Part shown: positions 1 to 10,125 of the stretch, piece by piece
Layout: every line of letters starts with the position of its first letter
Position numbering within the stretch: position 1 is the stretch's first letter
Origin: Flavobacterium beibuense F44-8
GTDB taxonomy: Bacteria; Bacteroidota; Bacteroidia; Flavobacteriales; Flavobacteriaceae
Assembly (NCBI RefSeq): GCF_000769915.1
Contig: NZ_JRLV01000024.1
Location: 1 to 64,000, forward strand
DNA length: 64,000 bases
Reading direction: 5' to 3'
Notes under the pieces: model-generated
Databases searched by the model: none
What the model saw: the letters and a program-made list of their open reading frames with translations, nothing else
Told to the model about the DNA's origin: nothing
Position numbers and translations under genes: made by a program

Positions 1-3000
1 AGGCATGGAATTCAGCGGCCGGGTTGGAAATCGTAGGTAGCGGGTTGATGATCAAATCAAAATCATAAACGCTGTAACAATCCGTTACCGTGTTCTCCAG
101 TCTTACATAGATCGTCTCGGTAAACGGAGTGGTGTTCTGATAGGTCGCCGGGTTGGCAATAGCGTTTACAGCGCTGTCGGCATCGGCAAAACTCATATAG
201 TAACTCACCGCGTAATCTACGTTACCGCCGGTGATCTCTGTGTCTTTTGTGGTTAAATCAAACTCCTCGATACCGTCGTTGGCATCAGGATCCGTCTGGT
301 CACACTGAACGTAGTTCGTGATTGGGGCTAAGATGGTTGGAAGGGGGAATATTACCACCTCAAAACTATCCTCATTATCACAAGTATATGGAGCTGTACC
401 TGAAACAGCATATACATATACTGTTTGAGAAACAGTAACAGCTTCTCCAGCATTAAGCTGTGTTCCGGTTCCTGAAGGACCTGTAAAATATGAACCGGTA
501 GTTAAAGCCGGTAAAATATATCCGTCATTAACACATGCCTCGTATGGACCTGTAGGAAGAACTACTTCCGGTTGAGGATTAACAATAAGTTCTAAAGGAG
601 CTACATTATAAGCCTCAGGAATTACTGTATTCTGCACTCTTATATATATAATCTCATTTGTACCTGAATAGTTTGCAGGATCTGTAATTTCCGTTCCTGC
701 TACTGCAGCCTCAGCATCATCCTCACTATTATAATATGTTATTACGTAGTTTTCAGGAGAAGAAAGGTTAGCAGTAATCTGATCTTCATATTCAGTAAGA
801 TCAAATATTTCAATATCATCATAAGGTTGTGGTTCACAAACTGCAATAGGATCAAGAGGATCTATCGGCACCTCACAATCAATAACCTCTAACTGGAATT
901 CTTTTAAAGTATAACAATTATTAGCTGGCGACTGTACCGTTACATAAATAGTCTGACCACTAGTCCCTTCATAAGCTGAAGGATCAAATATATAATCATT
1001 GGCATCTATATCCTCAAGTGATTCAAAATAATAGATGTAATAGAATTGTAATGATGGATAACCATCAGCCATTACATCGGTATTCTGTGTAAGATCAAAA
1101 GTTTGAGTAGGAGCAGTAACATCTCCACACTGCACTAAATCAATAGGGTCATTCATTTCAACCTCAGGCTGGAATTCAATTCTAACCGAATCCTCAAGCT
1201 GACAATCAGGACTTGACACAAACGAGGCTAATACGGTATAAACACCCGGTTCTGTCACCTCATAAGTATCTGTATCTACAGGATCACCTTCTTCATCAAG
1301 AATCAGGACACCGTCTTTTTCCCACTGATATAGGAAATCAGCATCTGAAGCAACAGAAAGCACAACTGTTTCTGTTGGACATAAAGCTCCACCATTTGAG
1401 ATTGTTAAATCGTCCGGAAGCACAGGCTGACCAATATTAAAACTACCTGCTTCAAGGAATACTGCCGAATCCAGAGCGTGGTCATTTCTATCTGCAATTA
1501 CTAATTTAATATGGTAAACGTTACCCGGCACTACATCTGATTCTGCTGTTAACACAACTGTTTGACCGTTAAAGTCAATAGCCGCAGTCGCATTACCCGG
1601 GGCATTACCGTTATATTGACCAAAAGAGTCAACATTTTCTGAGCTACATCCTGTGTTGTACTGACTATCTCTAATAGAAACTACCGATACAGGAGTAGTA
1701 GTACCCGGTATAAGTGCAAGGTTTGTTACAGGTCCACTTGTCGTAACATCATTTAAGAAGAAAGCAAATGCATCTGAGAAACTACACTGATAAGTACCAT
1801 ACTCTTCTGAAGCGAAAAGGAAGTTGAAACTCATGTGGTCTGATATCGGTGTAAAATCGAACTCGATTATTGTCGCATCATTATAGCTATTCACACTAAA
1901 TCCAAGTCCCTGCATATAGGTTAGCAATTGACCATCTCCATCCCAGTTACCGCCCGAAAGGGTACCATCACCAGGAGGAGTATTTGTATTAGGTCCCCCA
2001 GCCTGCATTGCATTACCTGACTGGAGAATAAGACCTGACTGGATTGGGAAACTTGAGTTATTAGCTTCAAAATAACCAATACCATTATCTGTTTGTCCAA
2101 AGTTAGGCCCCGTACTCCATGTTATATTTTCAATACCTACACAGTCTACGCCAATTAATACGTCTTTTACCAGTTCCGGCACCGTATATTTACTTTGCGA
2201 TACTGTAAGGAAGTTAGAAGAAGGCTGATCTATATCTGTACAGGTTGGACAACCGGGAACAGGATCAGGAGTATCACTGGTTACAGAAACCACATTTTGA
2301 AGCGGCCCAACCGTTAAGTGATAATTTTCCGGTATATCAACAATAACCTCATACACCATAGATTCTCCTGCTGCAAGAACAGGTATAGTATTATTAAGGT
2401 TACCTGAACCACTGGTATCATTACCTGTCCAGGTCATAATAGAAACCTGATATGGTTTTTGATCGTATACAACCACGTTGTATGCATCACTAGGACCAGG
2501 ATTGGTTACTGTAATAGTATAAATAGTTTGCGTTTCAGAAACATAAGTAGTCTGTCCATTTGTTTTAACAGCCATAAGATTTGCCAATGGATTTGGCGTC
2601 GCCGTATGGATACAGTCAGGACAAGCAGGATTTGGATCAGGAGTACTGCTGGTTACCACCACTTCATTAACAATATCTGCCGTTTGATCAAAACCACTTG
2701 GAACCGGCATTACTAACTGATAGGTAACTACATCACCAACAGCCAATGTTGCAACAACATCTGTAAGGTTTCCTGTGCCACTGGTACCGTTACTTCCTGT
2801 CCAGGTAACCGTAGTAGGATCTATACCTGCCGGAATAACATCAGAAACACTTATATTCTGAGCCTCAGTCGGCCCCATATTTTCTACTGTAATAGTATAA
2901 ACTGCATCTAAACCTGCAGTATAAGAAGTTCCTGAAGCAAGTGTTTTAGTAACCACTAAATCTGCTAAAGGAGTATCACTATCAGTATCAGCACACGCAT

Positions 3001-4462
3001 CACATGACGGATCAGGATCAGGAGTATCGCTGGTTACGGTTGTCTCACTTGTAAGTAGCCCTGTATAACCTGCAGGAACATCAAGCGTTATTGTATAAGT
3101 TACTGTTTCTCCTGCTGCAAGAGAAGCAATAGTATCGGCTAAATCAGTATTAGTACCTGATGTACCGTTATCTCCCGTCCATGAGAAGTTTGTTATTCCT
3201 GCCGGAATAGCATTGTTAACTTGGACGTTTGCAGCAGCCGTAGGACCATTATTGGTTACGGTTACCGTATAAACAGAAGAAGAGCCCGGAGTATACATCT
3301 CCTGCCCGTTTGTATTTACTACTACTATATCGGCAGAAGCCGTTTCATAATCTGTATCCGAACAAAGCGGACAAGTACCATCTGTATCAGGACTCGTTGT
3401 TGTTGCAATTGTATTAACAGTGAATTCACCTGTAAACGCCGCCGGAACATCTACCGTTACCGTATAAGTAACTGTATCACCAGCCGCAAGCGTTCCAATA
3501 GAATCAGTCAAATCAGCTATAGTACCCGATGAACCGTTATCTCCAACCCAAGCCACAGTAGTTACCGTAGCAGGCACAACAAAAGCTACCTCTACGTTAT
3601 CTGCATCTACAGTACCGTTATTAGAAACTGTAATTGTGTAAACTGAAGGCGTACCAGCAGTATATAAATCCTGTCCGTCGGTATTAACTACTACGATATC
3701 AGCACCTGTATCAGGATAATCTATATCCGTACACTGCTCACATGTAGGCGTAGGGTCGTCTACACCACTGTAAGTAAATGTACTTGCAATAGCATCAGTA
3801 AAACCTGCAGGAACATCAAGCGTTATTGTATATGTCACTGTTGAACCTACCGGCAGTGAAGCTATAGTATCATTAAGGTTAACATTTGTACCTGAAGAAC
3901 CGTTATCTCCAACCCATGAAAAACCGGTAATACCGGCAGGGATAAGGTTTTCAACTTCCACATTAGCAGCGTCTTCAGGACCGTTATTAGTAACTGTTAC
4001 CGTATACACCGATTGTGTACCAGCAGTATAATTAGTTTGCCCGTCGGTATTTACAACCTCGATATCCGAGTGCGAATCATAAGTCACCTGAATATCTTCA
4101 AGCTCATCTGTAAATTCACTTGGGAACTTAATATTAATAGTGTAACTAACAGTCTGGTTAACCCCTAATGTAAGGATTGTACTGTCCAGGTCAACATTTG
4201 TACCCGATGTACCGTTACTTCCTGTCCACCAGAATCTGATATACCCGTTAGGTATAGGCATAAGCCCGGGAGGAATAGCATAGTACACATGTACATTTGA
4301 AGCCGGATTAGGACCATTATTGGTTATCGTTACCGTAAACGTTAGCGTTTCACCCTCTGTATATTCATTAGCAGGGTTCGTACTGTAAACGACTATATCC
4401 GACTGTGCATAGGTCGTTAGTGTTGCTAAGAACAAAAACGCGGTTAGTAGTAGTCTAATCAT
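1..4462 (-). CDS. Large secreted DUF11-repeat adhesin-like protein (C-terminus outside window)
   Basis: The reading frame is open from an ATG at 4462 to the window edge, about 1487 codons with no stop seen in my translation. It begins with a signal peptide ending TTYAQ. Six tandem DUF11-type beta-sandwich repeats follow (about residues 20-740; core motif VYTVTVTNNGP), then an anchor-L-like domain (about residues 755-1005, with FNFLFASEEYG and an IADRNDHALDSA-type end). After that come at least three repeats of about 100 residues containing an FDLT motif. Five of the linkers after DUF11 repeats carry CxxC (TCEQC, TCPLC, SCDAC, ACPDC, GCPTC). This layout is typical of very large flavobacterial surface proteins exported by the type IX system, usually with a type B C-terminal sorting domain; that domain would lie outside the window, so T9SS export is inferred. 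It is transcribed away from nfu. Confidence 0.85.
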   Translation of the reverse strand, partial: MIRLLLTAFLFLATLTTYAQSDIVVYSTNPANEYTEGETLTFTVTITNNGPNPASNVHVYYAIPPGLMPIPNGYIRFWWTGSNGTSGTNVDLDSTILTLGVNQTVSYTINIKFPSEFTDELEDIQVTYDSHSDIEVVNTDGQTNYTAGTQSVYTVTVTNNGPEDAANVEVENLIPAGITGFSWVGDNGSSGTNVNLNDTIASLPVGSTVTYTITLDVPAGFTDAIASTFTYSGVDDPTPTCEQCTDIDYPDTGADIVVVNTDGQDLYTAGTPSVYTITVSNNGTVDADNVEVAFVVPATVTTVAWVGDNGSSGTIADLTDSIGTLAAGDTVTYTVTVDVPAAFTGEFTVNTIATTTSPDTDGTCPLCSDTDYETASADIVVVNTNGQEMYTPGSSSVYTVTVTNNGPTAAANVQVNNAIPAGITNFSWTGDNGTSGTNTDLADTIASLAAGETVTYTITLDVPAGYTGLLTSETTVTSDTPDPDPSCDACADTDSDTPLADLVVTKTLASGTSYTAGLDAVYTITVENMGPTEAQNISVSDVIPAGIDPTTVTWTGSNGTSGTGNLTDVVATLAVGDVVTYQLVMPVPSGFDQTADIVNEVVVTSSTPDPNPACPDCIHTATPNPLANLMAVKTNGQTTYVSETQTIYTITVTNPGPSDAYNVVVYDQKPYQVSIMTWTGNDTSGSGNLNNTIPVLAAGESMVYEVIVDIPENYHLTVGPLQNVVSVTSDTPDPVPGCPTCTDIDQPSSNFLTVSQSKYTVPELVKDVLIGVDCVGIENITWSTGPNFGQTDNGIGYFEANNSSFPIQSGLILQSGNAMQAGGPNTNTPPGDGTLSGGNWDGDGQLLTYMQGLGFSVNSYNDATIIEFDFTPISDHMSFNFLFASEEYGTYQCSFSDAFAFFLNDVTTSGPVTNLALIPGTTTPVSVVSIRDSQYNTGCSSENVDSFGQYNGNAPGNATAAIDFNGQTVVLTAESDVVPGNVYHIKLVIADRNDHALDSAVFLEAGSFNIGQPVLPDDLTISNGGALCPTETVVLSVASDADFLYQWEKDGVLILDEEGDPVDTDTYEVTEPGVYTVLASFVSSPDCQLEDSVRIEFQPEVEMNDPIDLVQCGDVTAPTQTFDLTQNTDVMADGYPSLQFYYIYYFESLEDIDANDYIFDPSAYEGTSGQTIYVTVQSPANNCYTLKEFQLEVIDCEVPIDPLDPIAVCEPQPYDDIEIFDLTEYEDQITANLSSPENYVITYYNSEDDAEAAVAGTEITDPANYSGTNEIIYIRVQNTVIPEAYNVAPLELIVNPQPEVVLPTGPYEACVNDGYILPALTTGSYFTGPSGTGTQLNAGEAVTVSQTVYVYAVSGTAPYTCDNEDSFEVVIFPLPTILAPITNYVQCDQTDPDANDGIEEFDLTTKDTEITGGNVDYAVSYYMSFADADSAVNAIANPATYQNTTPFTETIYVRLENTVTDCYSVYDFDLIINPLPTISNPAAEFHA
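2240..4400 (-). repeat. Six tandem DUF11-encoding repeats inside the adhesin gene
   Basis: Six in-frame units of roughly 360-380 bp. Recurrent DNA phrases include those encoding DIVVVNTDGQ, VYTVTVTNNGP, SWVGDNGSSGT and VTYTITLDVPAGF. Units 2-4 are the most alike, which suggests recent duplication or gene conversion; units 1, 5 and 6 are more divergent. Confidence 0.8.
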
Positions 4463-4718
4463 ATAGCAAATTTTATGAATGATTCAAATAGTATTAATAC
4501 AAATAAAACACTTTAAAAAAGTGTTATGAAAACAAAAAATCAAATATACTTATTCAATAAAAACTTAACGGTTAAATTTTGAAAAATCACAAAATTCATC
4601 AAAATTTCAACAAATATTAACTTAAAACTTCTATAAAACAAGTATAACGTTGCTTTTAATGTAACAAGCTTACTACTATTTACCCTACCCTCTTCATTTT
4701 CTTTTTTGTAATTGTTTG

Positions 4719-4726
4719 TACCTTTG
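4719..4726 (+). promoter_or_regulatory. -7 promoter box of nfu (TACCTTTG)
   Basis: This matches the Bacteroidota -7 consensus TAnnTTTG and lies 22 bases before the ATG at 4748. No clear -33 TTTG is seen at the usual distance. The box lies downstream of the upstream in-frame ATG at 4712, so that ATG is unlikely to be the start. Confidence 0.55.
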
Positions 4727-4747
4727 CATTCTAAACTTCTGATAAAC

Positions 4748-5647
4748 ATGGAAAAAATAACTATAAAACCCACTCAAAACGCTGCAATTCTAAAATTTGA
4801 GTTCAGTGATTTTATCGCAAAAAGCGGCAACTTTGAATACAAGAATATCGATGAGACAGCATCGTCTCCACTGGCAAAGCAATTATTTTTCCTTCCGTTT
4901 GTAAAAACAATTTACATATCAGGAAATTTTATTGCTATCGAAAAATATTCAATAGTTGAATGGGAAGATGTACAGGACGACGTAGCTTCGCAAATTGAAG
5001 AATTTGTAAACAACGGCGGAGAAATCGTTAAAGAGAGTACCGAAGCACAAAAGAAAGTACCTTCTACAGTATATGTAGAGAGTACACCAAACCCTGCAGT
5101 TTTAAAATTTGTATCGAACAAAAGACTTACCAAAACTCCGGCAGAATTCAAAAACATAGATGAAACACTTGCATCACCATTAGCCAAGGAACTATTTAAG
5201 TTTCCTTTTGTTAAGGAGGTATTTATTGACGAGAACTACATATCTGTCACTAAGTATGCTGTTACCGAGTGGGATGAAATTACAGCAGAGATCCGTTCTT
5301 TCATAAAAGTATTTATAGAAGAAGGTAAAACGGTTATCGACGAGTCTTTAATTCAAAAAACTCCGCAAAGCGAAAAACAGCAGGAAGCTTATTTTGATTC
5401 ACTGGATGTAACTTCACAACGTATTATTAATATACTGGAAGAATATGTAAAACCGGCTGTGGCAGGAGACGGTGGTAATATTGCTTTTGATTCTTATGAC
5501 GAAAAAGAAAAACGTGTTAAAGTAATATTACAGGGAGCCTGTAGCGGATGCCCTTCATCTACCTTTACCCTTAAGAGCGGTATTGAGAATATGCTGAAGG
5601 ACATGCTTAACGACCACGACATTAAAGTTGAAGCACTAAACGCTTAA
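4748..5647 (+). CDS. nfu: Fe-S cluster carrier protein Nfu (NifU-like) with doubled N-terminal domain
   Basis: A 299-residue Fe-S scaffold/carrier that passes clusters to cytoplasmic apo-enzymes. Two Nfu-N-type domains lie in tandem (about residues 3-90 and 100-200; the second contains the family phrase TPNPAVLKF). A NifU C-terminal domain follows (about residues 215-295) with the cluster-binding pair C265 and C268 in GACSGCPSS. The start at 4748 is chosen over 4712 because a -7 box lies between them. It is monocistronic: a strong terminator follows directly. The doubled N domain is a recurring arrangement in this phylum as far as I know. Confidence 0.92.
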   Translation: MEKITIKPTQNAAILKFEFSDFIAKSGNFEYKNIDETASSPLAKQLFFLPFVKTIYISGNFIAIEKYSIVEWEDVQDDVASQIEEFVNNGGEIVKESTEAQKKVPSTVYVESTPNPAVLKFVSNKRLTKTPAEFKNIDETLASPLAKELFKFPFVKEVFIDENYISVTKYAVTEWDEITAEIRSFIKVFIEEGKTVIDESLIQKTPQSEKQQEAYFDSLDVTSQRIINILEEYVKPAVAGDGGNIAFDSYDEKEKRVKVILQGACSGCPSSTFTLKSGIENMLKDMLNDHDIKVEALNA

Positions 5648-5650
5648 TAA

Positions 5651-5680
5651 AAAAATCCCGGAGACTCCGGGATTTTTTGT
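5651..5680 (+). terminator. Rho-independent terminator after nfu
   Basis: A perfect 13-bp stem (arms 5651-5663 and 5665-5677; core ATCCCGGAG/CTCCGGGAT) flanked by A and T runs, 3 bases after the nfu stop codon. The 240 bases from here to the next gene hold nothing else I can support. Confidence 0.85.
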
Positions 5681-5922
5681 TTTTACTTCTTATTATATTA
5701 ATCTCATCATTAAACAGAAGTCTTTTTAAATTGATTTCAAAAAAATTAATGAGTTTATAAAAGTGCTTCACCTTTATAAAAGAGTCGAATCTTTTAGTAT
5801 AAAATTATACAGTGATACCGTTAGAGCTGGAAAATGGATAAAAAATTAACTTGTCATTAATAATTGTTGCTTGGTATAGCAATTTAAAATAACTTTACTT
5901 CTGTCTAGAAAAGCATTCATTC

Positions 5923-8118
5923 ATGAATAGGAAATCACTTTTATTTTTAAGCATAACCACCAGTATACTTATGTCATGCCAGAGAGAGAACAGAGCGGAA
6001 ACCATTGGAGAAAACAATCCGCTACTTGCCGTATATGAGACACCTTATGAAGTTCCACCGTTTGACCTTATAGAAAACAGGCATTTTAAGCCTGCCGTTA
6101 TGGAGGCTATTGCATTGCAGCAAAACGAAATTGAAGCCATTGCAAACAATAGTTCCAAGCCCAATTTCAGCAATACAATTGAAGCGCTTGAAAACTCAGG
6201 AAACCTTTTAAGAAGGGTTACTACTGTTTTTTACAACCTGAGTTCGGCAAACACTAACGATACTATACAAGCACTGGCTCAGGAAATTGCTCCCGAGCTG
6301 GCTAAAAACAACGATAACATTTACCTTAACGAAAAGCTGTTTCAAAGGATACAAACCCTATGGGATACTCAGTTAGAACTGAAACTTAACGGAGAACAAA
6401 CCAAACTGCTTGAAACTAAGTACAAAGCTTTTTTAAGGAATGGTGCTGCCTTAAATCAAAGCGACAAGGAAAGGCTTAGAAAGATAAACGAAGAACTATC
6501 AATACTATCACTAAAATTTGGTGATAATGTACTGGCAGAAAACAACTCATACGAGCTGGTTGTTGAACACAAAAAAGACCTTGCCGGATTACCGGAGGAA
6601 CTAATTATTGCTGCAGCCGAAGAAGCCGAAGCAAGAGATAAAAAAGGAAAATGGGTGTTTACGCTTCATAACTCAAGTGTAATGCCGTTCCTTCATTATG
6701 CCGAAAACAGGGAGCTGAGAAAAAAAATATGGAATGCTTACCAGCGCCGTGGTGATAACGGCGACAAATATGACAACAGGAGTAATGTGGTACAACTTGT
6801 AAATCTGAGAATGGAAAAAGCTAAACTTTTAGGTTATAAAAGCCATGCAGATTACATTCTGGAAGAAAGGATGGCCAAAACACCTGAAAGTGTATACAAA
6901 CTGCTGGACCAAATATGGGAGCCGGCACTTAAAAAGGCTAAAGAAGAAGAATCCGACATTAAAAAAATGATGGTTGCCGATGGTATTAAAGATAACGTTC
7001 AGCCTTATGACTGGAGGTATTATACCGAGAAGATAAGAAAACAACGTTACGACCTTGACGAGCAGGAACTGAAACCCTATTTTAGTCTTGACAACGTTAG
7101 GAAAGGCATTTTTATGGTCGCTAAAAATTTATACGGACTCGAGTTTGAACAACTTACAAATGTACCTGTGTACCACAAAGATGTTACCGCATGGAAAGTA
7201 AGCGATAACATGGGCAATCATGTTGGAGTGCTATACATGGATTTCTTCCCGAGGAGCTCTAAAAGAGGTGGTGCATGGATGACATCATACAGAAAGGAAA
7301 AAATGGAAGGAGGTACCCGTGTTGCCCCAATAATATCTATAGTATGTAACTTCTCTAAGCCGATAGGTAATAACCCTGCCCTGCTTACTTTTGACGAGAC
7401 TACTACGTTTTTCCATGAGTTTGGGCATGCACTACACGGATTACTTTCTAACGTAACTTACGAAAGCCTTTCAGGAACCAGTGTGTATACTGATTTTGTT
7501 GAACTACCTTCACAAATCATGGAAAACTGGGCTGCCGAACCGGAAGTATTAAAAATGTATGCTAAGCATTACAAAACCAGCGAAGTGATTCCTGATGAGC
7601 TTATAGAAAAACTACAGCAGGCTGCAACATTTGACCAGGGGTTTGCTACAGTAGAATACCTTGCCGCATCTTATCTTGATATGGATTACCACTCTCTAAC
7701 CGAACCGTTAAACCAAAACGTAGTACCGTTTGAAGAGGAATCAATGAAAAAAATAGGATTACCAAGCGCCATAATACCACGTTACAGGAGTACTTACTTT
7801 AACCATATTTTTAGTGGCGGATATTCTGCAGGATATTATAGCTATATATGGTCGGGCGTATTGGATACCGATGCGTTTGAAGCCTTTAAGAGTACTTCGT
7901 TGTTTGATGAGAAGACTGCAAGATCATTCAAAATGAATATACTTGAAAGAGGTGGTACTGCCGACCCAATGATACTGTACAAACAGTTTAGGGGTGCAGA
8001 ACCTTCTATAGAACCATTACTTAGAAAACGCGGACTGGACGGTAACAAACAACCTGCTGAAAAAGTAGAATTTAATGTAAAGCCTGATAGCGAAAATTTA
8101 GATGAGTTTAAACCATAA
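5923..8118 (+). CDS. M3-family metallopeptidase lipoprotein (peptidyl-dipeptidase Dcp / oligopeptidase type)
   Basis: A 731-residue zinc peptidase of the M3 (thimet oligopeptidase/Dcp) family, which degrades short peptides. The zinc site is visible as HEFGH at residues 498-502, with the third ligand E527 in DFVELPSQ. The N-terminus is a lipoprotein signal peptide (lipobox LMSC, Cys19), so the enzyme is anchored to a membrane facing the periplasm. Its length is normal for the family. Dcp is the more likely subfamily, but subsite residues cannot be judged by eye. It shares a bidirectional terminator with the convergent rluB. Confidence 0.9.
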   Translation: MNRKSLLFLSITTSILMSCQRENRAETIGENNPLLAVYETPYEVPPFDLIENRHFKPAVMEAIALQQNEIEAIANNSSKPNFSNTIEALENSGNLLRRVTTVFYNLSSANTNDTIQALAQEIAPELAKNNDNIYLNEKLFQRIQTLWDTQLELKLNGEQTKLLETKYKAFLRNGAALNQSDKERLRKINEELSILSLKFGDNVLAENNSYELVVEHKKDLAGLPEELIIAAAEEAEARDKKGKWVFTLHNSSVMPFLHYAENRELRKKIWNAYQRRGDNGDKYDNRSNVVQLVNLRMEKAKLLGYKSHADYILEERMAKTPESVYKLLDQIWEPALKKAKEEESDIKKMMVADGIKDNVQPYDWRYYTEKIRKQRYDLDEQELKPYFSLDNVRKGIFMVAKNLYGLEFEQLTNVPVYHKDVTAWKVSDNMGNHVGVLYMDFFPRSSKRGGAWMTSYRKEKMEGGTRVAPIISIVCNFSKPIGNNPALLTFDETTTFFHEFGHALHGLLSNVTYESLSGTSVYTDFVELPSQIMENWAAEPEVLKMYAKHYKTSEVIPDELIEKLQQAATFDQGFATVEYLAASYLDMDYHSLTEPLNQNVVPFEEESMKKIGLPSAIIPRYRSTYFNHIFSGGYSAGYYSYIWSGVLDTDAFEAFKSTSLFDEKTARSFKMNILERGGTADPMILYKQFRGAEPSIEPLLRKRGLDGNKQPAEKVEFNVKPDSENLDEFKP

Positions 8119-8150
8119 AAAAAGGCCCTGCAAATGCAGGGCCTTTTTTA
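8117..8150. terminator. Bidirectional terminator between M3 peptidase gene and rluB
   Basis: GGCCCTGC / GCAGGGCC stem with an AAAT loop, A run on one side and T run on the other, placed between two convergent genes whose stop codons are 29 bases apart. Confidence 0.85.
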
Positions 8151-9068
8151 TTTTATATTCTTAAGGTTTATAATTTCCTGTTCTGTAAGGAATCTCCAAA
8201 TACCTCTTGGTAAATTCTTTTTGGTTAACCCGGCATAAGAAACACGGTCTACTTTAAGCACATCATAATTAAACTTCTCAAAAATAGCCCTAACTACCTT
8301 CACGTTTTGTGTTCTTAGTTTTATACCTATTTCTGTTTTTGGCTGATTCTCGATATAGCTTATTTCGTCAATCATAAGCCTGTGGTTATCTAAAGTAACA
8401 CCACCTGCTATCTTTTCAAAATCTTCAAACTTAAGGTTACGGTCTAACGACACCTGATAGATTTTGAATGACTTTTGGTTAGGCAGGCTAAACTTACGAA
8501 TCATATCGGTATCATTCGTAAATATAAGCAGTCCTGTAGTGTTTTTATCCATTCTGCCCACTGGTTGTATATTAGCTTTTGTAGCCATACGAACCAGTTC
8601 CATAACATTGCGCATATCTTTACCCTCATCACCCGATGTGGCAAAGTTTTTAGGTTTGTTAAGCAGTAAGTATTCTTTTTTCTCCGGTGTGATGGTCGTA
8701 CCGTCAAACTCAACCTTATCGTTAAGTTTTACCTTGTAACCCATCTCAGTAACTACCTGACCGTTTACTTTTACATTACCCGAACTGATGTATAAATCGG
8801 CATCCCTGCGCGAACACATTCCTGAGTTTGCAATATATTTATTTAAACGAAGCTCATCTGAAGGCTTAGTTGCCTTAGGTGTAGCCGGTGTTTTCTTTTC
8901 AAATTTATCGTGAGGCTTACTGCCGTATGGCTTTTTATTGCCAAAGCCCGGCTTATCAAATGATGGTTTTCCGCTATTGCTTCCCGGACGCGAATTATTA
9001 CCGCCCGTTTTCTTCCTGTCATTGCCCCCCTTACCGGATGCATTGCCTCTCCTGTTATTGTTATTCAT
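8148..9068 (-). CDS. rluB: 23S rRNA pseudouridine synthase, RluB/RsuA type
   Basis: 306 residues. A low-complexity basic N-terminus rich in Asn, Gly, Lys and Arg (about residues 1-70) precedes an S4 RNA-binding domain (about 72-130, LRLNKYIANSGMCSRRDAD) and the RsuA/RluB catalytic domain. The catalytic Asp is in GRMDKNTTGLLIF. The family isomerises a specific uridine in rRNA; RluB targets 23S rRNA, but the exact site here is not shown. The disordered basic extension is common in Bacteroidota orthologues. It is the last gene of a four-gene run with mvaD, the mevalonate kinase gene and the ubiA-like gene. Confidence 0.88.
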   Translation of the reverse strand: MNNNNRRGNASGKGGNDRKKTGGNNSRPGSNSGKPSFDKPGFGNKKPYGSKPHDKFEKKTPATPKATKPSDELRLNKYIANSGMCSRRDADLYISSGNVKVNGQVVTEMGYKVKLNDKVEFDGTTITPEKKEYLLLNKPKNFATSGDEGKDMRNVMELVRMATKANIQPVGRMDKNTTGLLIFTNDTDMIRKFSLPNQKSFKIYQVSLDRNLKFEDFEKIAGGVTLDNHRLMIDEISYIENQPKTEIGIKLRTQNVKVVRAIFEKFNYDVLKVDRVSYAGLTKKNLPRGIWRFLTEQEIINLKNIK

Positions 9069-9093
9069 CTGATTATTTTTTGCAAAGATAGAA

Positions 9094-10014
9094 TTAAATC
9101 ACTGATAAAAGCTTCCTACCGTGAACTAAAACAGAAGGATCTATAAGTACGATACAGAAAACCCCCGAAACAATGAGGAATTTAAGTACGTTGTGCAGCA
9201 GCAGATAGTCTTCATGCGTTTGGGATTTCCATAGCTTTAAAAGGAAATAAATAATGAAAATCATCCCACCGTAAAAGTAAAGATCCATATACCCTACATC
9301 ATACACCTCTATTAAAAGATACACAGGAATAACGGTTAAAAGCGTTAGCCACATTATAATATACTTAGCTGTTTTTTCACCATATAAAACAGGAATTGTT
9401 TTATAATCGGCAACCAAATCGCCTTTTATATTCTCCAGGTCTTTAATTATTTCGCGTGTAAGTATAAGCAGGTACAAAAAGGTAGCATGGGCAAAAATTA
9501 CCTCATAAAAATTCTTGAAGTACATTAGTATACCAAAAAAGGGAAGTACAGCAAGCAAAGCTGCTGTTAGGTTACCTATCACAGCATATTTTTTAAGCTT
9601 GTGCGAATAAAACCATATCAGGAAAATATAACCCGAGAAAAAGAAAGCCGCACGCCATGATACCACAAATGCAATGAGGGTTGCCAATATGTTAAGGGTA
9701 AAGTAAACCTTCAGTTTGGTTTGCTGGCTCACCAGTCTGTCCAGCATTGACTTTTTAGGACGGTTAATAAGGTCCTTTTGAGCATCATAAAAGTTATTGA
9801 TAATATAGCCAGATGCTATTGTTAGCGTAGAAGCCAACACTATAAGGAATAGGTTTAAATCCAGTATAACATCAAGGGCACGCTCATTAGGAGCCAGTAT
9901 AAATATAGCCGACAGGTATTGTGCCAGTGCTATTACCGGTATATTATAACCTCGCACCACAGAAAACAAGCTGAGAACTTTCATCAGAGTTAATCTTGCT
10001 TTCCTTGACGCCAT
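9094..10014 (-). CDS. UbiA-family membrane prenyltransferase (geranylgeranylglycerol-phosphate geranylgeranyltransferase-like)
   Basis: A 306-residue multi-pass membrane protein, about 8-9 hydrophobic segments. The first prenyl-diphosphate/Mg motif is NNFYDAQKDLINRPKKS and the second Asp motif is DLENIKGDLVADYKT. In flavobacteria this gene sits beside mevalonate pathway genes and is usually named for geranylgeranylglycerol-phosphate transfer, an archaeal-type lipid step, but the physiological substrate is not settled by sequence. The gaps to rluB (25 bases) and to the kinase gene (111 bases) fit one operon. Confidence 0.8.
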   Translation of the reverse strand: MASRKARLTLMKVLSLFSVVRGYNIPVIALAQYLSAIFILAPNERALDVILDLNLFLIVLASTLTIASGYIINNFYDAQKDLINRPKKSMLDRLVSQQTKLKVYFTLNILATLIAFVVSWRAAFFFSGYIFLIWFYSHKLKKYAVIGNLTAALLAVLPFFGILMYFKNFYEVIFAHATFLYLLILTREIIKDLENIKGDLVADYKTIPVLYGEKTAKYIIMWLTLLTVIPVYLLIEVYDVGYMDLYFYGGMIFIIYFLLKLWKSQTHEDYLLLHNVLKFLIVSGVFCIVLIDPSVLVHGRKLLSVI

Positions 10015-10125
10015 AATTATTTATTGGTTTTTATATTAAACTTATCTATAGATGCAAATATTGCTTCAATATGTAAATATAAAAACGTAAAGATTTACTT
10101 ATAAAGATTTTAGCATTTTTTTGGT

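Noticed and set aside
3221..3532. Plus-strand frames inside the adhesin gene (also 1213-1440 and 2459-2716)
   Set aside because: They are shadows of the DUF11 and later repeats; compositions are implausible for proteins (long Arg/Ile/Cys runs).
4540..4773. A minus-strand 77-codon frame before nfu
   Set aside because: It crosses the nfu promoter and start region, has no family resemblance, and is rich in residues coded by AT-rich DNA.
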